Of a stretch of DNA of 64,000 nt, positions 23,444 through 32,945 are shown piece after piece (positions within the stretch are counted from its first letter, which is position 1; every line of letters starts with the position of its first letter). The notes under the pieces were generated by a model. The model was not told the origin of the DNA. It did not search any database and saw only the letters and a list, made by a program, of their open reading frames with translations. This DNA is from Falciphora oryzae. Its lineage: Eukaryota > Ascomycota > Sordariomycetes > Magnaporthales > Magnaporthaceae. The position numbers were made by a program, and so were the translations under genes. The stretch lies in contig JNVV01000006.1 of assembly GCA_000733355.1 (NCBI GenBank), positions 1,185,803-1,249,802 of the forward strand. The letters are read 5' to 3'.

Positions 23444-24384
23444 CTAGCGATCTCGATATCTCGGCCGCGAGCCCGGACCCCTGCTGCTCCCACTCCTAGG
23501 CACGTCAGGCAGACTCTCTCCACGACGCCATTCACCTGCAGGTATGCTGGCGCCAAATGGCCTCTCTCCCCGAGAGTCAAAATCAGCAGGCCATGGCTCG
23601 TTCCTCCGTGAAGCCCTGCCGCCACTGCCGCCGTGGCGGTCGTCCATGCCCACTCCTCCCCGACTAGACCGCCGTGGCCCGGGTGCATCGTCCCATCCAA
23701 GTTCTGGCCCAACGGCGCTTGCCTCCCCGACTCCGCTGCCTCGGCCGGACCTGGCGCTGTCCGCAGGAGCCACGGAGCCGTCGTCCAGGGGCGGCAGTAT
23801 CGCGCAGCTGATGTAGTCCCCCACGATGAATTTGACGTCGTCGAGCGTCTTGTGCGTGACAACATCCGGCTCGGGCCGGGGCGCCGCTCTCGGCACGTTT
23901 TCCTCCTGGAAACCGTCGTCGAAATCGTCTTCTTCTGTAGTGAGGTCGATGACGGCGGTGGCGTCGTTCACTTCGGCCCCGGGTCCCCCTTCGCCCAGCA
24001 CCATGCTCCCTAGGTCTTTAACTACGAAGCGGTGTGTCGGTTGCGCGTTGGCGTCGCGATAGATGAGCCGGAAGGCCAGGCGCGTGCCGATGCAGGGATC
24101 CGGCAGGAGCTGCTCCTCGCTGCCCGCTAGGTGGTGCGAGAGCTCTTCGAACGTGGTCGTCTGCCATGTGTGTACGTTGATGTGCGGCGGGAGGCTGTGC
24201 GACGCGAACTCGTCGGGCCTGTTAGTTCGTCTCTATGTGGTCAGTGAATGCTAGGATATCGTCATTTCTCGTTTGCGCAGCGAGGCACGACGGACCTGTG
24301 GAACGCTCCAGTGCGAAAGAAGAGCTTCAGCAGGAACGGCGCGGTTTTCCTCCGGTCTTCAGTCCTGCCGTCTATATCCTCCAT
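23444..24384 (-). CDS. sap18: Sin3-associated polypeptide Sap18
   Basis: Sap18 has a ubiquitin-like fold and works in Sin3-histone deacetylase repression and in the splicing-linked ASAP complex. Exons 24384-24296 and 24218-23444 give 287 residues. The join rebuilds LLKLFFRTGAFHRPDEF, the conserved N-terminal strand-loop, followed by LPPHINVHTWQTTTFEEL and RLAFRLIYRDA, and a late DDVKFIVGDYISCAILPP, the standard Sap18 sequence order. An acidic insert (about residues 115-135, DLTTEEDDFDDG) interrupts the fold, as in many fungal copies. The C-terminal 90 residues are Ser/Arg/Gly-rich and end in RGPGSRPRYRDR. The intron has a CTGAC branch site and a CTAACAG acceptor. It is divergent from prp18 with 436 bases between the starts. 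Confidence 0.92.
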
Positions 24385-24820
24385 GTTGTATTAGGAATGC
24401 GCAGGCCTTGGAGGAGGCTCGCAGGCTGAATGTGCAATGACATGGCAAGGCGGAAGGTTGATGCAGTAGTGATCGAGGTTGGTTGGCGGCGGAAGCAAGA
24501 CGCAAGCACCCCGGTTCAAGAAGCCCGTTCCCACAACCGCCTGGCAATGTGGGGCCGCTCAGCTCCCGCGCCTGAACAAGCCTCAATCGCTCAAACCTCC
24601 ACTCGCCGCAGGCTCAGGTGACGGTATCAGTTTATTGCTCGCTCGATTCCCATGTTCCGCAGACCGTCCTCCCGACGTAAAGTTCAAGCGCAACAACCAA
24701 CCTGCGACTTCGATTCAGCCTTCACACTACATCCACGCAGCCGCCGCAGGGGAACCTCCCTCGAACCGAAATTCCGACCTCCCCTCTTCCACAGCCTGCA
24801 AAAGCCCCCAGCAGCTCAAC
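24385..24820. other. Divergent promoter, sap18 / prp18
   Basis: 436 bases between the start codons of two splicing-associated proteins, so a shared promoter is likely. The frame of prp18 stays open upstream of the chosen ATG but shows no conserved motif there. Confidence 0.65.
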
Positions 24821-26089
24821 ATGGATTTCGCAGCCATGATGGCGGCGCAAATCGCCAAGGCAAAAGGCACAACGCCCAAAGGCGGCGACAAACCCACCGA
24901 CAAGCCCCCCGCCGACGATGCAGCAGCAGCAGCAGCAAAGCCGGCAGCCAAAAAGTTCCTCAACAACGCCGAGGCCGAGCGGCAGCGGGAGGCGGCGTAT
25001 CGCGCGGAGCAGGCGCGGCTGGCGGCGGAGCGCGAGGCCAAGGCGGCGGCGAAGCGCAAGCGCGAGGACGATGCGGCGGCCGAGGCCAAGGNNNNNNNNN
25101 NNNNNNNNNNNNNNNNNNNNNNNNNNNNNNNNNNNNNNNNNNNNNNNNNNNNNNNNNNNNNNNNNNNNNNNNNNNNNNNNNNNNNNNNNNNNNNNNNNNN
25201 NNNNNNNNNNNNNNNNNNNNNNNNNNNNNNNNNNNNNNNNNNNNNNNNNNNNNNNNNNNNNNNNGACCCGCGCGACTCCGCCGCCGCCGCCGGCCAGGAC
25301 CGGTCCGAGGGCGAGGAGGAGGACGAGGACGTGCCCAAGGACGAGCTGCGCGCCCGCCTGCGCGCCCTGGGGCTGCCCGCAGTCCTGTTCGGCGAGGCAC
25401 ACAGGGCCCGGCTGAGGCGCCTGCGCCTGGCCTCGGGCGCGCCCATCCCCACGACGCTCCCGCCCGTCGAGGAGAGGCTGATGAAGCTGGACGGCAAGGT
25501 CCCCGACTCCAAGTCGGGCAGGAGGATGCTGGCGCGCCAGCTGACGAGCTACTTCAACATGGTGCTGGCGCACTGGCAGCTGACGCTGCAGAAGGAGGGG
25601 CACACATCCGGCACTAAGGAGTACAGCAAGATGGTGCAGAGCCGTGACACCCTGAGGCCGGTAGGTCCCGCCCAAGAAATACCCTTTGCGCTGCACCCTG
25701 GTGCCTCCCACTCTCAAAAGAGGCAAAAATACTGACACTTGTTCGCCCCCCGCGCACATATACAGCTCTTCCGCAAATTAGAGAAGCACGAGCTCGACGA
25801 TAGCATATTGACCGCAGTGGTGGAGATCATCAAGGCAGCCCAAGAGAGGCGTTACGTCGACGCGAACGACGGATACCTCCGTCTTAGTATCGGCAAGGCC
25901 GCATGGCCCATCGGAGTCACCATGGTGGGCATCCACGAGCGAAGCGCTCGAGAGAAGCTGCACAACGGCGAAAGGGGACACGTCATGGGAGACGAGGTCA
26001 CACGCAAGTACCTGCAGAGCATCAAGCGCATGTTGACGTTTGCCCAGACGAGGTGGCCGCCCGAAGACATCAATCAGCTCATGGGTTAA
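24821..26089 (+). CDS. prp18: Pre-mRNA splicing factor Prp18 (contains assembly gap)
   Basis: Prp18 promotes the second catalytic step of splicing with Slu7 and U5 snRNP. Exons 24821-25660 and 25766-26089. The start MDFAAMMAAQIAKAK fits the family. A Lys/Ala/Glu-rich coiled-coil-like stretch follows. After a block of 173 Ns (25092-25264) comes a PRP4-type splicing-factor motif (ELRARLRALGLPAVLFGE), then the helical Prp18 domain with LARQLTSYFNMVLAHWQ. The join gives DTLRPLFRKLEKHELDD, and the domain ends in YLQSIKRMLTFAQTRWPP. The frame is the same on both sides of the gap, so the gap length may be right or differ by a multiple of three. About 387 residues including the unknown part. Confidence 0.9.
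25092..25264. other. Assembly gap (173 Ns)
   Basis: Unresolved bases inside exon 1 of prp18. Flanking DNA is very GC-rich and repetitive in codon use (GCG/AAG/GAG), a common cause of coverage failure. Confidence 0.99.
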
Positions 26090-26419
26090 TTTAACCCCTG
26101 CCTTGTTGCCCGTTGCGACGGGGTTGCTAGTAATGTGATGCGATTACCGGGGTGGTTACCAAGGTGTATGTAGACCTATGTATGTCTATTGCAGCCAGTA
26201 TGACTGGCGGGCCAGCGAACAGCGCTACCTCTTTACCCTCTGAAGAAATGCGTTATACCGACCTCCCCTCCGGAATCAACAACGAGCATAATAGCCCATT
26301 CCTTTGGCCTAGAATGTGAGTGGCCGTGGGCTGTCCACACACACACTCCGTCCTCGCTTGACATACTTGCAGCATCGGCTTATGATCATTCCTGCCGCTT
26401 GCGAGACAGCGGAGAAAAG
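26090..26419. other. Convergent spacer, prp18 / csn1
   Basis: 330 bases of 3' flank for both genes. Nothing else seen. Confidence 0.65.
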
Positions 26420-28148
26420 TTAAGCAGCCTGCGGAGGCGTGTCCTCATACCAATCATCTGTCACGGCAGACATGGAGGATGTAGCAGGGGCCCCGCCGTG
26501 GGTTCTTCGTTGGTTCCTGACCTCGAGCTCGGCAGTCATGAGGTTCATGCGCCTGAGCCGCTCGACAGCCTCTCGCTCGTATCCCAGAACTGTGTTGAGG
26601 GCCGCCGCCTGCATCTGGATACGTGGCTGTGCAGTAGTTGTAATCACCAGCTAAGGCACATGCTAGTTAATCGTATGAAGCGGAGGCGCTACGCTTCAAG
26701 ACATAACATGAAGCCGGGTAGTAGGGTGTGTGGACAGGGGCTCACCTTGTCCACGGTATCGATGCGGGCATTCAAGATGCCACTGCGGATCATCGTAACA
26801 AGCTCCTCCTCAATCGACTCGCCCTCGATGGCGAAGGATTCATTCAAACACGCCAGAGTGACGCAGGAGAAGGGGTTCAAGTACTGCGAGATGCACTTGC
26901 TTCTGATTTGAAGGTAAAGCTGAGGGACGTGCTTCTGAAGGTAGAGGTCCAGCAGATAGTCGGTGCGATAGCTTTCGAGAATGGCAAGGCACGCGGAGTA
27001 CCTGCCGTTGACGAACAGGGTGATGGCTCGTCGTATGTGCGGTTCCAGCTCTAGGAAAGGCCGGAAATTCTGGTTCTCCAAGACTCTTGCTTGAATCTCT
27101 TTCCGGCCCATGGTTGCCAATGAAAGAAGGCCGCCGTAGACGGCGACATCGTTGGGACTGAGCGCTTCGGCGTAGTGGCTAGTAGGCGCAAGGACGTCAG
27201 CCTTGAGGAAACTCTCGGCGGCCTCGCGGTACTTGGCCTGGCCTAGGAGGCTGAGACCGTTGACGACGCGCAGGTAGGTGTCTAGGCCCGTGTCGTCCGA
27301 GAGCTGACTCTGCAGTCCGGCAATCTTGTTGAGGTTCGCGATCAGGGTGGCCCAGTCCCGTTTCTGGAGGGCAATGTTGGCCAGATGCTTGCCAACGTCC
27401 ACAATCTGCTTCGAAGTGCTGACGTCGGGCCGCATTCGCGAGTAGGCTTCGGCGGCGCCGAGGAGATCACCGATAGCCTCGAGGTGTTTCCCCATGTCCT
27501 CGTTGCCCATCTATCACCCGTCATGTCAGAATCTCAGGCTCAAACTCGTGGGTCTCCTCCACCGAAGCAGGCGAGCAAGACAAGGGAGCAGACATACGCG
27601 GATGCTTTCCCTCACAAGGTTATTCTTATAGCCCTTGAGTTCCTGCTCGAGACGGCGGGTTTCTTCTCTGTTGGATTTATCGGTAGCGTCGGCCCAATGG
27701 ACATCAACCAGTGCTTCGGCTTCGCGGGGAGATGCCTGACGTAGAAGATCCGCAGCCTCTCGATACCGCGCAGTATCCCTTCCTTTCTTGGCCTCTGCCA
27801 GTGCAGCCTTGAGCGCATCCACACAAAGAACAACGGAACTCTGGCCGATGAGCAGCAGGCGATCGAAGCGTGTCCTCCCTGGGGCTAGCTAGTTAGTTTG
27901 GCACTTACATAAGCACGTGAAGACACCATGATTATAAGCAAGAAACACCACACCTTTATAGTTTGAGATATAGGTCTCAAGGTCAAACTTTGGGGCATCT
28001 ATGAGAAGTGGCGGGGTAGCAGTTAGTTGGATGTGCTAGAGGGCAGCTCCAAATAGGCACTAGGCAAATAGTCACCTTTAACGACAACCCCGCCTTGGTT
28101 GTCCATGGCGGTGAAGTATTGTAGAAGCTTCTCCGGTGAAGCCGCCAT
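26420..28148 (-). CDS. csn1: COP9 signalosome subunit 1
   Basis: Csn1 is a PCI-domain subunit of the signalosome that removes Nedd8 from cullins; in filamentous fungi it links to light response and development. Five exons on the minus strand: 28148-28076, 27998-27954, 27878-27598, 27510-26746 and 26650-26420, giving 464 residues. Early segments are DAPKFDLETYISNYKGRTRFDRLLLIG, a classic Csn1/Rpn7 helix pair, split here over three exons. An Rpn7-type repeat region follows (EAYSRMRPDVSTSKQIVD). The PCI domain includes RSKCISQYLNPFSCV and EGESIEEELVTMIRSGILNARIDTVDK. The tail ends EDTPPQAA. All phases match. Confidence 0.93.
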
Positions 28149-28812
28149 TGTTGGTTCTGTTGCTGGAGCGTCGCCGTCTCCCGTTAACCAAACGAGAAAG
28201 ATTACGATGTGGCGAGGGGAGGGCGGTTTTCAACAAGAGCTAGGTAGATCCCCGGCCAGGTAGAAAGGCCTCCGAGCGTGCTGTTTCCCCGTCGGGCCAG
28301 AACTCTTTATCACGTGGACCCAGTGAGGTCGAAGAGGCTGGGTAGCAGGCAGAAATGGGGATAAAACGGTGGAGGCTGCAGCCGACTTTCGGCGACGTCA
28401 AGTTATGCAGCGTAAGGCTCTCGCAGCCTTGCAGGCTGGTGGTGATGGATGGCTGTCTGGCGGGGTGCAGCTGGTGAGGCTGGAGAGCTCAAGGTGGGGT
28501 AGCTGCTTGGGTTGCTGAGCCTCAACAGCTCTTGGCGGGATGTGGCTGTCATTGCCAGCTGAATTCGGTTAGCGGACGCGTGCTTGCTAGTCAATCATGC
28601 ACTGAGTGAGTGGGTCCGGGCAAGTCAAAAAAAAAATTAGGTTCTTTTTCGTTCCATTTTGGGATCTCCACCGCCGAAGACGCTGTTCGTTCAATGAAGG
28701 CACCTGGTGAGCTGGTTGTTCGCGAGCAAACACTATGATATTCGACCGCGTACTGTACCTATTAGCGTGCTTTATATATTGCGTGCATACTTCGCACGCA
28801 CATACGTATATC

Positions 28813-28843
28813 CCTAGGTAGGTACCTAGATACCTACCTACAT
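28813..28843. repeat. CCTAGGTA / TACCTA palindromic array
   Basis: Overlapping CCTAGGTA, GGTACCTA and TACCTACC words. Similar words recur near 7548, 31377, 40320 and 43565, always outside genes apart from a short copy in the TrpRS coding region. Confidence 0.6.
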
Positions 28844-29747
28844 AGTACATGAAAACGCGTTTGCAAGATATCTCAATCACCCATCGTCAGGGCTGATGCG
28901 CGGTTGAGAAGACCCAAACACGAAAAATTGCGGAGGGGTTCGCCTTCGAATAAGGTACGAGGTGCGTGGGTTGGTTGGCAAGCGAGCGTTTGCAGATGGG
29001 AAACATAGAATCTAGTCGATGTAATTTGGGGACGAGCCAATGACGGACTCGGGGTCGTGTTGGCCGCCGACCTTGTCAACCTGCAGGTCTGCCGGCCCGG
29101 GCTGGTTCCTCCGGTAGGGCCAGCCTCCTCAGGCAGGAGGAACCTTTTGACACAGGGCATCGTCGTGGGCAGGTCGGGATGGAGGCCGGTGGTCGGTGGT
29201 GCTCCCCTGGGAGGTTGGACGACGGCGGGTTTCAGGCAGGTGTAAAATCATACAACTTGGGCAGTTCATTGCATGCACTCATCGCAGCGTGTTAGCTGGC
29301 CGCCTGGCCAACCAGACGCACCCGCGGTCCCCAGCGGCATGCTGCGTGTTGCACACAATGATCGCCAGTGTGGGTGCTGTTGTTGCTCGGCTGGGAGCCC
29401 ACGAGCCTCAGCCGCTCCTCGATCTTCGTCTCGTGCACACGCAGCGAATTGGATTTCCCTTCAGGGAGGGAGGGGGTTGCAGTGGCGCCATGCAAGTCCG
29501 CGAGGACGCGCGGCCTTCTCCACAATTTAGGCTTGGCAAACCGGGGCCGTTGTCCTCAGCATCTCGGCGGGCGCCGGCGGGCAAACATTTGCAGGGGTGG
29601 AGGGGCATCCCCCAGCCCTTTCGGAGTCAAGCAGATCCCGGTCCCTCGCCCAGCGACATCGTGGTCCGCCCGTCGTGGAGCGCTGACGGGCTGGTGTCCG
29701 CATCAATGCGGTGCGGGACGGGGACGCGCACAGGGCAGCAGGGGACC

Positions 29748-29775
29748 TTTTTTTTTTTTTTTTTTTTTTTTTTTT
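29748..29775 (+). repeat. Poly-T run (28 nt)
   Basis: Longest homopolymer in the window, between csn1 and the Zn2Cys6 gene, flanked by GC-rich DNA on both sides. Confidence 0.9.
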
Positions 29776-32700
29776 GGGGCCCACGAAAGACGTGCCAGGA
29801 GAGCGTCGAGTGCACCAGACGACGGTAGCCGCAACAGCCAGGGGTCGACAATTACGTATGCCAAGGCTGACGACGACCCGCTTTAGCTTCTGCGCATTCG
29901 TCCCATGTCCCAACCCCTGTTCCAGGAGCCGTCGAATTGTTACCCTTGGCGTCAAAGTGCCATGGTCTAGCTGATTTGCGACTTGTGCTTAGCCTCTCGC
30001 ACACTCAAACCATGGGATTTCGTCAGGCGAACAATCCCGTCTGGTCGCCGTCGTCGGGGTGTTGTCGTCGCCTTACTCGCGCCGTGGACGCCACCGAGGA
30101 GATCTCCTCGGAAATGCTGTCGATACTGGCTAGCAAGCAGGGCAGGCAGCGTGCTATGCAGTCGGGTGCGCTTGTGCGCATTGTAGTTCCCGCACATTGG
30201 GCTCGGAGAGTTTAGAGCTTCTGTCGGAGGGACGATCGATCCGTGCCTGTCGCGTCCCGTTTCTTGGTTGGATGCGCGAATTAACCCCGGATGGTGTTGG
30301 TCGAAAGTCGCTTTCTCGCAGCTTTCTCGCAGTGCTTGATTCCCCCGTCACCTCTCTCGTCTGGTCCCATGGCCAACATAATACATGTCTGGCCCATTCG
30401 TCCCAATAATACCTTCGTTCTGCCGCCACGCACATCAAGCAGGTTCAAGCTGTAGCTCGGGTCAGTCAGGGATTGTTAGTAACGCTAGCCAGGCATGCTA
30501 TTGCCGTAGCCGCAGTACGGACAGGAATCCCAACCCCAGACAAGACAGTGTCAACAGGCTGGCGTAGATTCAATAGCTTGAGCCTCCAGGCCGTGTTTGG
30601 CTGACCACAGGGAGCCGCCCAGCAGCCCTTGTCGCGGGAATAAGCCGCAAGTGTATGTCGTGGTTACAAGGGCCTAACTCAGGCTTGCGTTGCCCCATCG
30701 AAGTGGCTAGCAGTCGCGACTCTCCGAGCATCACCGAATCCGACGGGAAGCCGCCGCGGGGCGCTGGAGACACTGGCGAGTCATCCATCGCTGGGATTGG
30801 GTAATTCTTTTTGCCCTTTTGCTTTCCCCTTCCCCTTCTTTTTCTTGCTGCTCAGACTTCGATGATGGTTTATGGGACGTGGAAAACTGGATCCAACGCC
30901 GCCATTTCACGGCTCTTTGCCACACCCCTACCCCTTCTTCCCCTTCCCCTCACCGCTCGCTGCCCTACCCTAATTGCGTTGCATCTCTCTGCTTTCTGTC
31001 GTTCTGCCTTCCTAGGTTGGCAAGCAGCGTAGGTGCATGGACGGACATTGGTGACCGTGACGCCCACCCTCCCTGTCGCATATAGGGGCTTCCCTCCGAA
31101 CAGCGGCCCCATCGTTCAGGGCCATCAGCATCATATCATCATCTCCAATTCCTACCCACCCATCCAACCATCCTCCCATCTCATCCATCTTAGACCCACT
31201 AACGCCGAGAGCGGGACTTGATCCCTTACCGCACGAATACAAGCAAAATACCCACGCGTTTTTTTCTTCTTATTTTTTTTTCTTCTCTCTCTCTTCTCGG
31301 TGGATCTCGGTTCTGTTACCAGGTCTGTCTGTGCCTACATACTACGTAGTATATATCTTTGCAGGCCAAGTCAAACCAGGTACCTACTAGGTAGGTTACA
31401 TACCGATCCGCCACCAAACTGGCTAGCCCACCCACGCGTGCTCCATTTCTGTCCTCCTGCCTGCCCGTTTTGGTCTTGTTGCTGGAACTCCTCTATCCGC
31501 CGAGTTTTCTCAACAACAGCCCTGGCAAACAGCGACCTAGCTAGCACCAAGAGGGACAGTGTCTCGTGAGGGACCTGGTTAGTTAGTCCGGCAACACGCA
31601 CGCAGTGCCTGGCTGGCTTCAGAGAGCCCGACGCTGGTTTTGTCCGGCGTTATCAAAGGACGGTAGCGCGAGCCAGCAGCCCTGCCGCTGCTATTTGACG
31701 CACCTATCCCCCCTTAAACGCCCACTTGCACGCGCACGGTCTGGGGTTGGGTTCTGTCTGGAGGAAGGTCGGTGGTACCTTTGTAAGCTACCCGGATCCT
31801 TTTTTTTATTGTTTTTATTTTGTTTTATCTCATCCATCCTTCACTTCAGGTGCCTTTCTTCAACCTGTCCTCTCTTCTTTTTCGGGCCTTTTATTTTTCA
31901 TCTCCTTTTTCGTTTATTGGTATTATTGTTTGGTTATAAACAGTCGCCCCCGTTGGTCGTCCCAGCCTCCCTGCCTAACGTTATCTAACGGCCCTGCCCG
32001 TGTCGACCCTACTCGCATTGTTGCTCACTCACTCATCCTTTATCCCGTCTACACGATCTTACCCTGCGGCCTATTATCCACCCGCTCCTCCATCGTGCAT
32101 CGCACAACGCGCCTCTTGGTTGTGCTGGCAGACCCAGCCCTGCAGCCTCGATTCCCGTTGGATGTTCTAACAGCCTGCCGCAGGGAGGGCACGACCACTT
32201 TCTGGTGCGCGTCTCGCTCGACCCGTTGTGCTGGGACCCTGGCAGCCGACCCTCGGCCGTATTTGGCATTGCAACCCACGCACTGGGACGACGTCTCAGA
32301 AGGGCAAGGCCGCAAGAGGGAGAGGCTAGGGTGGACGACGCACAAAAACGGGGTGTAAAACGAACCGGCCCAGGCTTGTTGGGCGCCGGCGCATTGCATC
32401 TCCAGCGGGACTTGGCAAAGAACACCGACCCCCAAACCCGCCTTTCCTCCCACTGATATCCGTGCTTCCTCGCTCCTGTCCGCCCCCACCTACGATCGGC
32501 CATCCGTGGGCCTGCCTGGGGCAGTAACGACCGAATCTGTATCTATAACACCAAGAAATCGGCTGGTGTGGTAGAAGAACGTTCCCGGCTCTCTATTCAA
32601 CGCGCCCTCATTGTGACACCCGCCCAAGCCTTGTTGCCCTGGAAGCGGGAGGCCGCAAGTGACAGGCTTTTGCGCGAGGAGCAAGTGACCGGCTAAGAAC

Positions 32701-32945
32701 CCGGCCAGGATCCGACACCTGGAGCGCAACCGACCACGAGCCACTACCGGTTTTCTGCCTCCGCCGCACGCGAGCCGCGAGGCCGAGTCTCGGCGCGACG
32801 TTAATTTTGTCTTGTCGGCGACCCGGCACCATGCTTCTTGGGCCCCGCTAAGCTCTTTCTGAAGACATCGACTGCGCGACCAGGGACTCGACACCCAGAA
32901 CCCGACGCACTGCTTGGCGGCCCGTTGCAGCGTCGTCACGCCTTA

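Larger units (their letters stand above)
28149..32945. other. Longest gene-free stretch (4.8 kb)
   Basis: Lies between the csn1 start and the Zn2Cys6 start, both reading outward, so it is a large shared upstream region. It includes a CCTAGGTA-type palindrome array (28813-28843), a 28-nt T run (29748-29775), a perfect palindrome ACTACGTAGT (31341-31350) and a CT-rich final 1.5 kb likely to be a long leader for the regulator. Frames on both strands lack domain motifs. A non-coding transcript cannot be excluded by eye. Confidence 0.55.

Noticed and set aside
24722..25759. Antisense frames over prp18 crossing the N block
   Set aside because: Opened artificially by the Ns and by GC-rich codons; prp18 motifs lie on the plus strand.
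29196..29955. Frames through the 28-nt T run (poly-Phe or poly-Lys)
   Set aside because: Homopolymer artefacts with unrelated flanks.
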